This document shows, piece by piece, positions 16,361 to 25,047 of a stretch of DNA of 25,047 nt. The stretch covers positions 456,288 through 481,334 of the forward strand of contig NW_005434621.1 of the NCBI RefSeq assembly GCF_000315625.1, read 5' to 3'. Within the stretch, counting starts at the first letter, position 1; every line of letters begins with the position of its first letter. Both the position numbers and the translations under genes were made by a program. The stretch is from Guillardia theta CCMP2712 (Eukaryota; Cryptophyceae; Pyrenomonadales; Geminigeraceae). Below the pieces are notes generated by a model. That model did no database searches and was not told where the DNA came from. It worked only from the letters and a program-made list of their open reading frames with translations.

Positions 16361-19300
16361 TTAGACGCGATACCCGGAGGCAGCCGACTGACCACTGTCA
16401 GTCGAGACGTCCGCTGCCGCCACAAAGCTGGCGGCCGCGGACGGAGAAAGGGCAGCCGCCGACAAGGAGCCGGCGTTGCCCGGGGGTCCGCCTGGGGCAG
16501 CGGACGGAGGGAGGCTGGACACAGGAACACGGTACCGCTCGAGGTAGTCCTCCTCGCTAGCCTCCGAGTCAGCGGTAGCCGAGTCAGCGGTAGCCGCCCG
16601 TGACGGCGGCGACGCCGCAGCAATGCCCAAGGACCGGCGTGACCCGACCGATGCCGGGGAGGAAGCAGGCGAGCTCGGACCAGCAGCAAGCACCCCAGTG
16701 GTGTCGAGCTCTCCGGAGGCACCCGACGTCACAGTGAGGGACGGAGACGCCTCGCCAGCTCCGCGCCGATCGTCGGGGCCACTCGAAGGGTGTCCCCCAT
16801 CGGAGTCGGAGACCTCCGGCGAAGACTCCTCGGGCGACTCGACAAAGTCCGAGGAGGAGCTGTCCTCTGGCTCGAGAAGTGCTTGCGCCCGCAAGGGCGT
16901 CATGCGCCTCGCACCAGACAAGAGCGCTTCCAGCGTCAGCGGCATGGTGAGGCGCTGATAGGTGGCGGCGCGTTTGCGAGCCAAGACCTCAGCAGCAGGG
17001 CCGTCATCAGGCACAAAGTGCCGACCAAACGCCGCATCCTCAAGAGGCATTGAGCGCTGAGCAATGATGTCCGCGAGATACCAGATGAAGCGGAGGGTGT
17101 CAGGATGCAGGGTACCGTCCGTCGAGATGGCAAGAGGGATGAACGCTCGAGGAGGAGTAGTCATGGCATATGCAGCGCGATGTTTGCGAATCTTCTCAGA
17201 CGCTGCAACATGGAGGGCGTCGAGGTTGACCTCCCCCCACTTGGTCAGGTCGGCAGAGCTACCAATGTAAGGGTGGACCAACGTCACGTCCGCCATCAAG
17301 CCCTCGTACTGCTCGGACCCTCGATCGCGGATTCCAGGAATGTGGATATCGCCCTTCATCTTGCGGCCATGAGGATGGGAGGGTACCTGCCGTCGAGAAC
17401 GAGGATCCCCCACTGTATCGATGACGCTCTGAAGACCAGCTTCGTTCAGCATCGACCGAATCGTACGAGTAAGGTTGTCATGCGCCGTGGGAAGCTTGGA
17501 GGATCGGCGTTTGCAGGTCTGGAGATGATGTGCAGCAACGGAGGGATCGAGCTCGCGCTGACATCCATCACATTCCGTCGGACACTGGCAGATCGGCATG
17601 CCATGGAGATAGCAGTCGAGCATCTGAGCATAGCGGTGCGGGAAGGCCTTGAGGGGGTAGTAGCTCGAGACTCGCATCGGAGAGTGGCTCAGGTCACGCT
17701 CAGGAAAATGAGCGAAGATGGTAGACTGCAAGACCCTATCCTGCGACTTGAGCGAGTGTGTCCTGCGGCTGTGCAAGGTGAGGATATCACGCTGCTGATC
17801 GGTCAGCGCAGCGCGAGCATGCACATGGCGAGGGAAGACGCGCATGACAAGAGGGGTCACATTTCGCTGCGCAGGGGGAGGAATGAAGTGCTGGTGGTAA
17901 TGGAGCTCATGAGACGAGTCGACGAGAGCGCGCAAACCAGGGATGTGTACCACAGATGCCGGGGGGCGTCCTGCGTCATCAGGCACAGCAGCCGGGGCAG
18001 GTGGGATCGCCGCGCCATCTGCAGCCGGTGCAGGAGCCTTGACACGACGGTAGAGGATCGCTCCAGCATTATGAACGAAGTCGTGCGCCTCAACGAAGAA
18101 GGTCGCCAGAGGATGCTTCTGGGCAGAGGGCAACATCCGGGACATCGGCTGGTCAGAGTACCAAGCGAGGAAGCGAGCGATAGCCGTATAGTAAACAGCG
18201 GGGTGTAGACCCTCAGAGGGCGTGAACTCGTCCCCTCCCCGACTATGCGGAAGCTCCCGCTTGAACCTCGCAAACTCTAGCAGGTCGGGATGCGCGGCGA
18301 GGTACTGCGAGGAAGGCCAGCGGTGGTATTTCTCAAGCGCCAGGTGGACAGAGAGGTCAAAGCGACGAATCTGTGATTGGACCCGCGGGAGAAACGGAGA
18401 AGACCCCTGGAGGAAGAAGCGCAGCTTCTGGAGATGGCTCGCCCTCACCAGCGTCTTGAACATGTCGGAAGCCATGCTGGACGAGCCCGAGCTTCGAGAG
18501 CTCTTCGTTGAGGGTGGAGACCTTCGCTCGGAGCTGACTAGCATGAAATCCATCCGTGCCGATAGGCAGGCCGCCAAGTGTAATCCCGCCAGTGACGACC
18601 TCGAAGTGAAGAAGTTGAGTCTTGAGACGGCGCTTAAGGCTCTTCTTCAGCTGCGAGAGATCAGGGTGTTGATGCCAGGAGGGGATGTAAACTTTCGACT
18701 CGCGAGGTTGAATCTCTAGCTTCAGATCAGCCACCATGTACTTCTTCATAGCGGACGTAGCTGCAACGGCATCCTCGAGTGGACCGACAAGTACGACGTT
18801 GTCAGCATAGGCCAAGACTCGAACAGAGGGAAAAAGCTCTGCGATATGGAGGAGCAGGGGGTGGATACTGTGGCAGAAAAACACGCTGGAGGGGACATCG
18901 CCCTGACAGACGCCCGAGGTACACTGAACGGAGGCTGACTCGGACTTTTGTGAAAGAGTCGAAGGTCAGCAGAGTCTCCATAGTAGCTGGAGAGGTAGGA
19001 GGCGAACAAACGGAGATGCTCGCAAGAGGGCAAGCTTGCGCCTTCAGTGAGTAGTCGCGACTCGCACGTCCCTCGATTGCATCGAAGAGAGCCTGGCGGT
19101 CGAGGGAGTTGAAGGCGTTCTTTGCATCCAAGCATCCAAGCTCACCAGCACTGTGGGGTTGGCAACATCCTCATCATCACCGCGAGCGTGAAGGGGCAGG
19201 AGCGCTGACGCGGTTTGCGAGAACTTCAGACAGCCGTCTCGATCGAGTCCGAACTGAATCGCTCGAGGGTGAGACGAGAGGAAGTGCTGGTCAAGAAATG

Positions 19301-19565
19301 AGCGAATCGCTGCCAAAGCAAGCTTCGTCGCGAGTCGACGGTGTGCAGAACCGATGACAATTGGCCGGAGACCAGGTTTATCAGCTCCCTTGGAGAGGGG
19401 AATAAATCTGCCTCCTCGACGAATGGCTGACAGGGCAGGAATAAGAAGATCCGGCATCCGGCCAAGAAGGACCCCTTGGAGGATATGTTGGCAGTAGAGC
19501 TTCAAAGCTGCAGGATGACTAGAAAGGGGTGACAGGTGTTGCCGAATCCTCCACCAATCATCCAC
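16361..19565 (-). pseudogene. Decayed non-LTR retrotransposon reverse transcriptase polyprotein
   Basis: Minus-strand RT in four frames, read from 19565 downward. Fingers: FIPLSKGADKPGLRPIVIG. Motif A: LDAKNAFNSLD. Motif B: GVCQGDVPSS. Motif C: LAYADNVVLVG, where the usual YADD is YADN. Frame breaks occur at 19124-19139 (8-bp tandem duplication of GCATCCAA), near 19045, near 18940 and near 18475. The last frame (18577-16361) is intact for 738 codons. It holds a Cys/His cluster (CQCPTECDGC..HHLQTC, about 17600-17530) and a GDIHIPG..ADVTLVHP segment (about 17360-17260) resembling the restriction-like endonuclease of protist RTs, then a Ser/Ala/Pro-rich tail. The 5' part before the RT fingers is missing. 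No target-site duplication was found. Not functional as it stands. Confidence 0.85.
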
Positions 19566-19589
19566 CCTTGGTCATCGGTCCCCGCAAAC

Positions 19590-20395
19590 CTGCGCAGCGA
19601 AATGTGACCCCTCTTGTCATGCGCGTCTTCCCTCGCCATGTGCATGCTCGCGCTGCGCTGACCGATCAGCAGCGTGATATCCTCACCTTGCACAGCCGCA
19701 GGACACACTCGCTCAAGTCGCAGGATAGGGTCTTGCAGTCTACCATCTTCGCTCATTTTCCTGAGCGTGACCTGAGCCACTCTCCGATGCGAGTCTCGAG
19801 CTACTACCCCCTCAAGGCCTTCCCGCACCGCTACACACACAAAACACAAGCCCGAAAAGAACCAGCACTGCTGGCACCCAGACGCGGCAGCGCCAGCCCA
19901 AGCGCGAAGCCGCGCAGACAAGCAGCCTAAGGGTCAAGCAATCAAGCAACAAGCAGCAGGAGCATGCAGGAGGAATAAAATCCCTTAGACGCGATACCCG
20001 GAGGCAGCCGACTGACCACTGTCAGTCGAGGATCCTCGTTCTCGACGGCAGGCGGGCGGCCGCGGACGGAGAAAGGGCAGCCGCCGACAAGGAGCCGGCG
20101 CTGCCCGGGTGTCCGCCTGGGGCAGCGGACGGAGGGAGGCTGGACACATGAACACGGTACCGCTCGAGGTAGTCCTCCTCTTTGTGCAGCTTCTCGCTGT
20201 GGACTGTGTGCCTGCCGGTTCAGCTTGTTCCTGCTTTATTTTGCTTGAGGCACTTTTTACCTTCTGCCAGTAAATCCATTACCCCACTGTATCGATGACG
20301 CTCTGAAGACCAGCTTCGTTCAGCATCGACCGAATCGTACGAGTAAGGTTGTCATGCGCCGTGGGAAGCTTGGAGGATCGGCGTTTGCAGGTCTG
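19590..20395. mobile_element. Shuffled fragments of the non-LTR element, right flank
   Basis: Five consecutive pieces of the same element. 19590-19833 is an exact-length (244 bp) inverted copy of 17631-17874, coding for identical protein. 19833-20030 is a direct copy of 16211-16406. 20030-20052 is an inverted copy of 17386-17408. 20056-20180 is a direct copy of about 16431-16555. 20181-20277 is an inverted copy of about 16114-16206, including the 36-bp repeat. 20282-20395 is a direct copy of 17408-17521. Pieces abut with a few shared bases. Identity is very high, so the event is recent. The final piece ends exactly where the gag-like sequence of the next element begins. Confidence 0.85.
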
Positions 20396-22680
20396 TCGGC
20401 AGGTTCGACCCGGCTGAGGTTCGAATCACAGCAGTTTGAAGAATTGATCACTGCAAACAAGAAATTGCGAGAAGAACTGCAACTCGCAATGGACATGAAA
20501 GGAAAGTATGAAGCTTCCGTTAAGGAAGAGAGGTCTCGTGAAGCAAGGGAGCTCTCAGAGACAAAGGAAGCATTTTCCGCCTTCAAGGAAGAAAGTAGAA
20601 AAATGTTCGAGGAAATGAGGCAAATGTTCAGATCAAGTGAACCAGATGCAATTCAACGCCTTCCGGTCAAGGCAGCGGCAGGAGGGGCCGATGCAGCATG
20701 CATGCAAAACGATGATTCGAACATGTCGACGACGTTACATGTTGATGCGTCAAATCGTTTTGTCAAGCCAACTCCCTTAGTGAAGTTTCATTCCACGGAT
20801 ATTTCCCGATTTAATGGAGAAATGACTCTAGAGTATTCCGTTGCCAGTTGGTTTGGAGAACTTGAGTTTCAATTTCAACGACAAAGGGTTCCTAGTGACC
20901 AACAGGTAGACGCAGTGTTGCCACCACATTGGTAGGAAACAGAGTGCGGAATTGGATGTTGACCTTAAGAGGGGACGACAAAGAAGCGGTTGAGCATGGT
21001 CCATGGAAGGAATTTAAGAAAATCATGGTCGCAGAATATCTTCCGTACTCCCAGGTTCAGAGTATCTTGAATCAGATTTCGTACACGAGGCAAGGAAGCA
21101 AAGAGAAGATCAACAACTTCGTGGACCGATTCTCTTCGTTGGCAAATCATTACATTGCCTGTTGCATGACGGCGGAGAACGAGGCGGAATATGTAAGCAC
21201 CGCGTGTACCAAATTTGGGTTAGAACGACACTTCGTGCAGAACTTATCGAATGAGGTAACCGCGAGTTTTGCGAGGAAGTTGTTACTCTCGCTTGAAAAA
21301 GAAAATGCTGGATCGTCGATCAACGTCGGTAGTTTTCTGCCTGAGCTTTATCGCGAAGCGAAAGCTTTGAGCGTGGTACGATCATTCACCTCGTCTTCAC
21401 AACAACGAAGCCATGTCGGATCTAAGACAGTGAATGCGATTAATGGTAAAGACACAAAACCGGGACAAAGAGGTCCTGAGGAGAAGAAATCTGATAGGGG
21501 ACCGAAGTGTTTTCTTTGTGGTCTTCAAAAAAGGTTTGTCCGTTGGCTACCGTCGAAAGCAAGAAGTCAAACCCCTGAGGTCGTCTCTCGCGGAGGGGAC
21601 GGGCGACCGAGATTCTTCAGGATCAACTATATTTGATTCAGAAGTACCTCCAGAAATAGAAAAAAGAGAAGTGGTGGTGTGCAAGATGACAACTACAGTT
21701 CAAACGTACGAGTTGCCGTGCGTACCGATTGAGATTGATGTAATGGGGAAGACGTTTACTTTAATTGCGCTGTTGGACAGTGGGGCAGAAGCGAATTTCA
21801 TCTCAGCGGAATGTATGAGACGCGTTGGTTTGCAGAGCCAGCAGGCAAAGGATCATGTTCTTTCCGTCAGCATGGCAGATGGGACCATCAAATATTCGAC
21901 AGAGTGTGAGGTACTCGGCACAAAATTTCGGATTGGTAGTACATTATTTGTTGCAATATTTGTTGTCGCAGAAGAATTTGCAAGGTCGTCTCTTTCGATG
22001 GGTTCAAATCTTGGCAGATTTCCAGTTGGCGGAGGTGAAATACATACCAGGCGAAGACAACAAAATTGCTGATTCATGTCTCGGCCTAACGAGAACAGTG
22101 AAGTTCAGAATCATGAGGAGCTCGAGAAAGAATTTGAAGAGCGTGCGGACCTTCTCAATCTAGATCCATCAGTGTTGTGTGTTTGTACAACAAGCACAGA
22201 GATGGTCAGGAATGAAGCAACAATGGACATTGGTTTCAACAAGAACGCAATGTTGGACCTTGTTCGTGAAGGATACGAGAAGTCAACGTACTTCAAGTCA
22301 ATTCTCGAAGGGATACGACAGAATCGTCGAACTCACATGGAGAGCAAATCGTTCTATCTGAAAGATGGCGTGTTGATTTTTCATGATTCTTTGGGAAGAG
22401 AACGAGTTTGCATACCAGAAGATGCTAGAGGAAAATTCCTCGAACCGTGGTACATGATCACTCATGTCATGGGGGCAAATCAAAGACTATCTTGAGAGCA
22501 ACAAGACTCGCATTTTGGCCAAGGATGAACGCAGACATTCTCGCATACGTCAATTCTTGTGAGCCTCGGAATGCTTGCAAGCCAAGAGTTTCAAACAACG
22601 TTCTGTTGCAGTTCCCCATAGTCATGCGATTCCAAAGTGATAGGATATGTTTACTGACTTCCTGTCTTTCTTAAGTAGGT
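20396..22680 (+). mobile_element. Ty3-type retroelement 1, internally deleted and frameshifted
   Basis: Gag relic with a coiled coil (20420-20640) and capsid-like region to about 21400 (SWFGELEFQFQ, RVRNWMLTL, FVDRFSSLANHY). Frame breaks near 20920 and in the zinc-knuckle region (CFLCG, about 21510-21560). Protease follows: LIALLDSGAEANFIS (about 21760-21805), with the catalytic DSGA. Near 21985 the sequence jumps from protease directly to the C-terminal end of RNase H (GRLFRWVQILADF, YIPGEDNKIADS), so RT and most of RNase H are missing. The integrase H2C2 zinc domain follows (HDHSCHGGKSK..FWPRMNADI..SCEPRNACK, 22454-22590) after further frame breaks near 22075 and 22450. The integrase core is lost after about 22660. 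No LTR was identified; the 5' end abuts shuffled LINE sequence. Confidence 0.8.
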
Positions 22681-22932
22681 GTCCTAGGCAGTCTCGTTTC
22701 TTAGGAAATTAGATTACTTACTTTTCTTTATCTCTAACGTTGATTTGGAGTAAATTGCCGTTGAATTGTGCATTGCTGTCGCGCGCTTGTTCTTTGGTTT
22801 CTTGACGGGATCACTTCGTGTGTCAACACTGGATCGAGAGATACTTGTAGGAAGTTTTTCTAACATTTTGGTACGCGAAGGCCTGGTTTTCCTCTCGGAG
22901 TTGTTGTGTTGAAAGAAGTTGTTCAAGAAAAC
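22681..22932 (+). other. Leader of retroelement 2; LTR/primer site not resolved
   Basis: About 250 bp between the integrase relic of element 1 and the gag ATG of element 2. It is AT-richer than its surroundings. TGGTACGCGAAGG at 22869-22881 has the TGG start of a tRNA primer-binding site, but I could not match it to a tRNA. No paired LTR can be tested because the 3' end of element 2 is outside the window. Confidence 0.35.
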
Positions 22933-24345
22933 ATGGATAGGACGAGCATTCAGTCAGGTAGCGTCGTCTCGGACTTCATGAGTCGAAGCATGTCGCGGTT
23001 GGGCAGCTTTGTGAAGGAGACATTGAATGGGTTTAGGCGTTTTCCTACGGTGACAGGCATGTCGCCGCAGTCACATGCGTACGATCCGTCGGAAACTGTC
23101 ATTCAGCAGGAGGCTGTCGTACGTGCCGACAGTGTTGACAGTGGTCGTACAGTGCCTTCATGGTTGGAGAGCAGGGATGAAAACGAAAGAGATGGTCCCG
23201 CCCTTCCCTTGAAAGCCAGTTTTCGTGACATCGTGGAGGAAAACGAGCACCTACGCCGGACATGTAGAGAGCTCAGGTCGGTGGAACAGAACAACATGGA
23301 TAAGATGCACAATCTCGTAAATGCACTCGCAGAATCCCAGAGAGAAGCTGATCGCAAACTCCAGGATCTTGTGAGGGCACTTGAGGAATCCCAGCGAGAG
23401 AACCGTAGGCTTGCCAAGGAGGCAGCGGAGATGCGTGTACTGCTTTGTGAGCGGGTTCGGGAACCCGAGGACAAGCCTCACAAGCTTAAGCATGCGGAGA
23501 ATGACGGTGGTCAGATTTGCAAGCTGGATCCGAAGTCATTGTTGCAGTACAATGGTGAGCAGACCATGGAGAGGTCGGTGGTCTCATGGCTCGGATATAT
23601 CGAAGGCAGGTGTAAATTTCACCGTATAGCACGCCATCGATGGGTAGGAGCGGCCATCTCCGCGTTCGGGCCGGAGGTGCAGCTATGGTGGGCCACACTC
23701 CCGATGACTGAGCAAGATCAGTTCTCTGCTGAGCATGGTGATTGGGAACAGTTTGTGGAGAAACTGTTGTTGAAATGGTTACCATTCGAGTTTATTGAGA
23801 AACTTGAGCGTCATGTGCAGAAGCAGGCTAGGCAAGGGCCCAAGGAGTCCGTTGAGGCGTACACCGCAAGATTCCAGGCGATGGTTACACACCTGCAGGC
23901 GTGCTACCTTGTGTCCAAGAGACCTAGTGTTGCGCTAGGTAGCTGAGAACGCGTCTTTGTCGATGGAATACAAATGGACTATGCACGTGCTATGCTACGG
24001 AAGGAATTGAGCATGCTGATGGAACGCGATGGTAAGACGTTTGGGATTACTTATCATGCGGAGCCGTCGGAGATGGGCAAGTATTTGCCGCAGTTGTATC
24101 GCGAAGCTCTTAATCTGCGTCAGAGACACCCACAAGACGGTCAGACGAGTCTTCATTTCACCCAAGCACAACCTCGTCATGAGGGCAAGCGGTCGGCTCC
24201 TACTCAGAGCGAGGACATGCAGGGCAAGGAGAAGAAGTTCGACAAGAAGAAGGTGAAGTGCTACAACTGTCAGAAGTTCGGTCACTTCAGAGACAAGTGC
24301 CCTCTCTTGTCGAGGTCTGAACAACCGTCAGCTTTAAACCAGTGA
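22933..24345 (+). pseudogene. Gag of Ty3-type retroelement 2, interrupted by one TGA
   Basis: Structural protein that would form the retroelement particle and bind its RNA. The start is ATG 22933 in good context (AACATGG). A long coiled coil (about 23230-23450, ALAESQREADRKLQDLVRAL type repeats) precedes the capsid-like domain (SVVSWLGYIEGRCKFH, VQLWWATLP, ESVEAYTARFQAMV). The zinc knuckle CYNCQKFGHFRDKC (CCHC, about 24259-24300) lies near the end. One in-frame TGA at 23944-23946 splits the otherwise continuous frame; the same frame continues DGIQMDYARAMLRKEL. The domain order matches the gag relic of element 1. The gag stop is the TGA at 24343-24345, just after a frameshift signal. Confidence 0.8.
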
Positions 24346-24375
24346 CGTCGGTTGCCGCGGAGGGCGCAATCGACG
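24333..24375 (+). promoter_or_regulatory. Programmed -1 ribosomal frameshift signal (gag to pol)
   Basis: The slippery heptamer TTTAAAC lies at 24333-24339, correctly phased as T TTA AAC in the gag frame. A 6-nt spacer (24340-24345) contains the gag stop. Then comes a 10-bp stem, 24346-24355 with 24366-24375 (one G-T wobble), with a 10-nt loop CGCGGAGGGC. A -1 slip enters the protease frame exactly (TTT AAA CCA GTG ACG). Loop bases CGGAGG (24358-24363) could pair with CCTCCG at 24423-24428 to form a pseudoknot. Element 1 keeps the same layout: GTCAAAC at 21566-21572, 6-nt spacer, stem 21579-21586/21601-21608 and a CGCGGAGG loop core. Confidence 0.8.
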
Positions 24376-25047
24376 GGGGCACGGGTTTGCAGACTTCGAA
24401 TGTTGTCTTCGACCCGGGCACACCTCCGACAGAAGATCCTAGGGATGTTCGTCAATGTCGTATCACCGTTGACTCTCACAGGATCAAAGCTCTACCTATG
24501 GTACCTGTGACCTTTCGGTTCGGGAACCAATCCATAGTTCTCAATGCATTGCTCGATACAGCTGCTGAAGAGTCGTTTATCAGCACGAAGGCAGTGCGCA
24601 AATTTGGTCTGTCGGTCACGGATGCAGAAGTTCGCAAACGAGTTATCATGGCCGATGGGACGTGTAGGTTGTCTGATATGGTTTTCCAGACAAAATTGGG
24701 CGTAGGCTCCAGTTTCAAGAGTAGTGGGTCGTTCTACATGCTTGACTTGCCGCATGCGGACATGATCCTCTCATGGGAATGGATGCGTGCGAACAAGATC
24801 GTGATTGATGCGGGTCACCCCAGAGTCTTTGCCAAGTGGCGCAAGAAGATGGTCGAGCTTCCGTTACTTGTTTGCCCGACAAACAAGCAATTTGGGGCTG
24901 CGGACGCCTCGCTGTGTCAGGTACTTTCTTACATTTGTGCAACCTGTTGGAGATGGCTCAGCCGACAGATGGTGCCACGAGTCTCGAGCAGAAGGCTGCC
25001 GAGACGATCATGGAAGATTATTCGGATGTCATTCGTGATGACATTCC
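24339..25047 (+). pseudogene. Pol of retroelement 2: protease and start of RT region (partial)
   Basis: Reached from gag by the -1 shift. The retropepsin-like protease has LNALLDTAAEESFIS (about 24538-24582), where the usual DSGA/DTGA is DTAA, and the later segment ADMILSWEWMRANKIVIDA (about 24758-24814), matching the DxILGxDWL..xxxID block of Ty3-type proteases. After about 24890 the homologous reading moves to another frame: EDYSDVIRDDIP at the window end is the linker that precedes Ty3 reverse transcriptases. A frame break therefore lies between 24890 and 24955, and this copy is probably dead too. RT, RNase H and integrase would lie beyond the window. Confidence 0.75.

Noticed and set aside
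17105-18208. A 367-codon + strand frame
   Set aside because: It is the shadow of the long minus-strand retroelement frame, which has the domain features.
19566-19840. Simple 5' inversion of the LINE by twin priming
   Set aside because: The inverted piece duplicates sequence still present inside the element and is followed by four more shuffled pieces, which twin priming does not produce.
20412-20421. GGTTCGAATC, a tRNA T-arm-like motif
   Set aside because: No acceptor, D or anticodon stems fit around it, and it lies in the coding frame of the gag relic.
22869-22881. tRNA primer-binding site of retroelement 2
   Set aside because: Only the TGG start fits; without a matched tRNA or a recognised LTR end it is not supported.

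Overview
This is a piece of a eukaryotic nuclear genome, probably from a plastid-bearing protist. The basis is genes cut by many tiny introns, a plant/algal-type SnoaL-like (DUF2358) gene, a bZIP factor, a gamma-secretase subunit, non-LTR and Ty3-type retroelements, and large purine-rich satellites. A cryptophyte such as Guillardia is my best guess from overall character; this is inference only.

Layout. Positions 1-15000 are gene territory. In order: a PPPDE (DeSI-type) isopeptidase with UBA-like repeats (+); an eleven-exon APH-1 gene (-) visible only after removing ten introns; two satellites in the divergent promoter region between APH-1 and the next gene; a membrane-anchored U-box E3 candidate (+); a SnoaL/NTF2-like DUF2358 gene (-); a paired G-box/TATA region and a bZIP factor (+); a twelve-exon PIF1-family helicase with an N-terminal zinc module (-); a coiled-coil protein (-); about 1.8 kb without a convincing gene; and a four-helix membrane protein (-).

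Positions 14887-25047 are repeat territory. They hold a 35/36-bp minisatellite and a decayed non-LTR retrotransposon (-) flanked on both sides by shuffled, partly inverted fragments of itself. Two related Ty3-type gag-pol elements (+) follow. The first is internally deleted. The second runs off the window and carries a textbook -1 frameshift signal at the gag/pol overlap.

The main result concerns gene structure. Rebuilding five genes by hand requires about 30 introns, of which 24 are 40-50 nt long. Nearly all are GT-AG, and one is GC-AG. Removing them restores single open frames that match their families. Simple ORF calling therefore misses or shatters these genes. The genes are not an operon and show no shared pathway, although DeSI, the U-box protein and a putative SUMO-interacting motif in the helicase all touch ubiquitin/SUMO biology.
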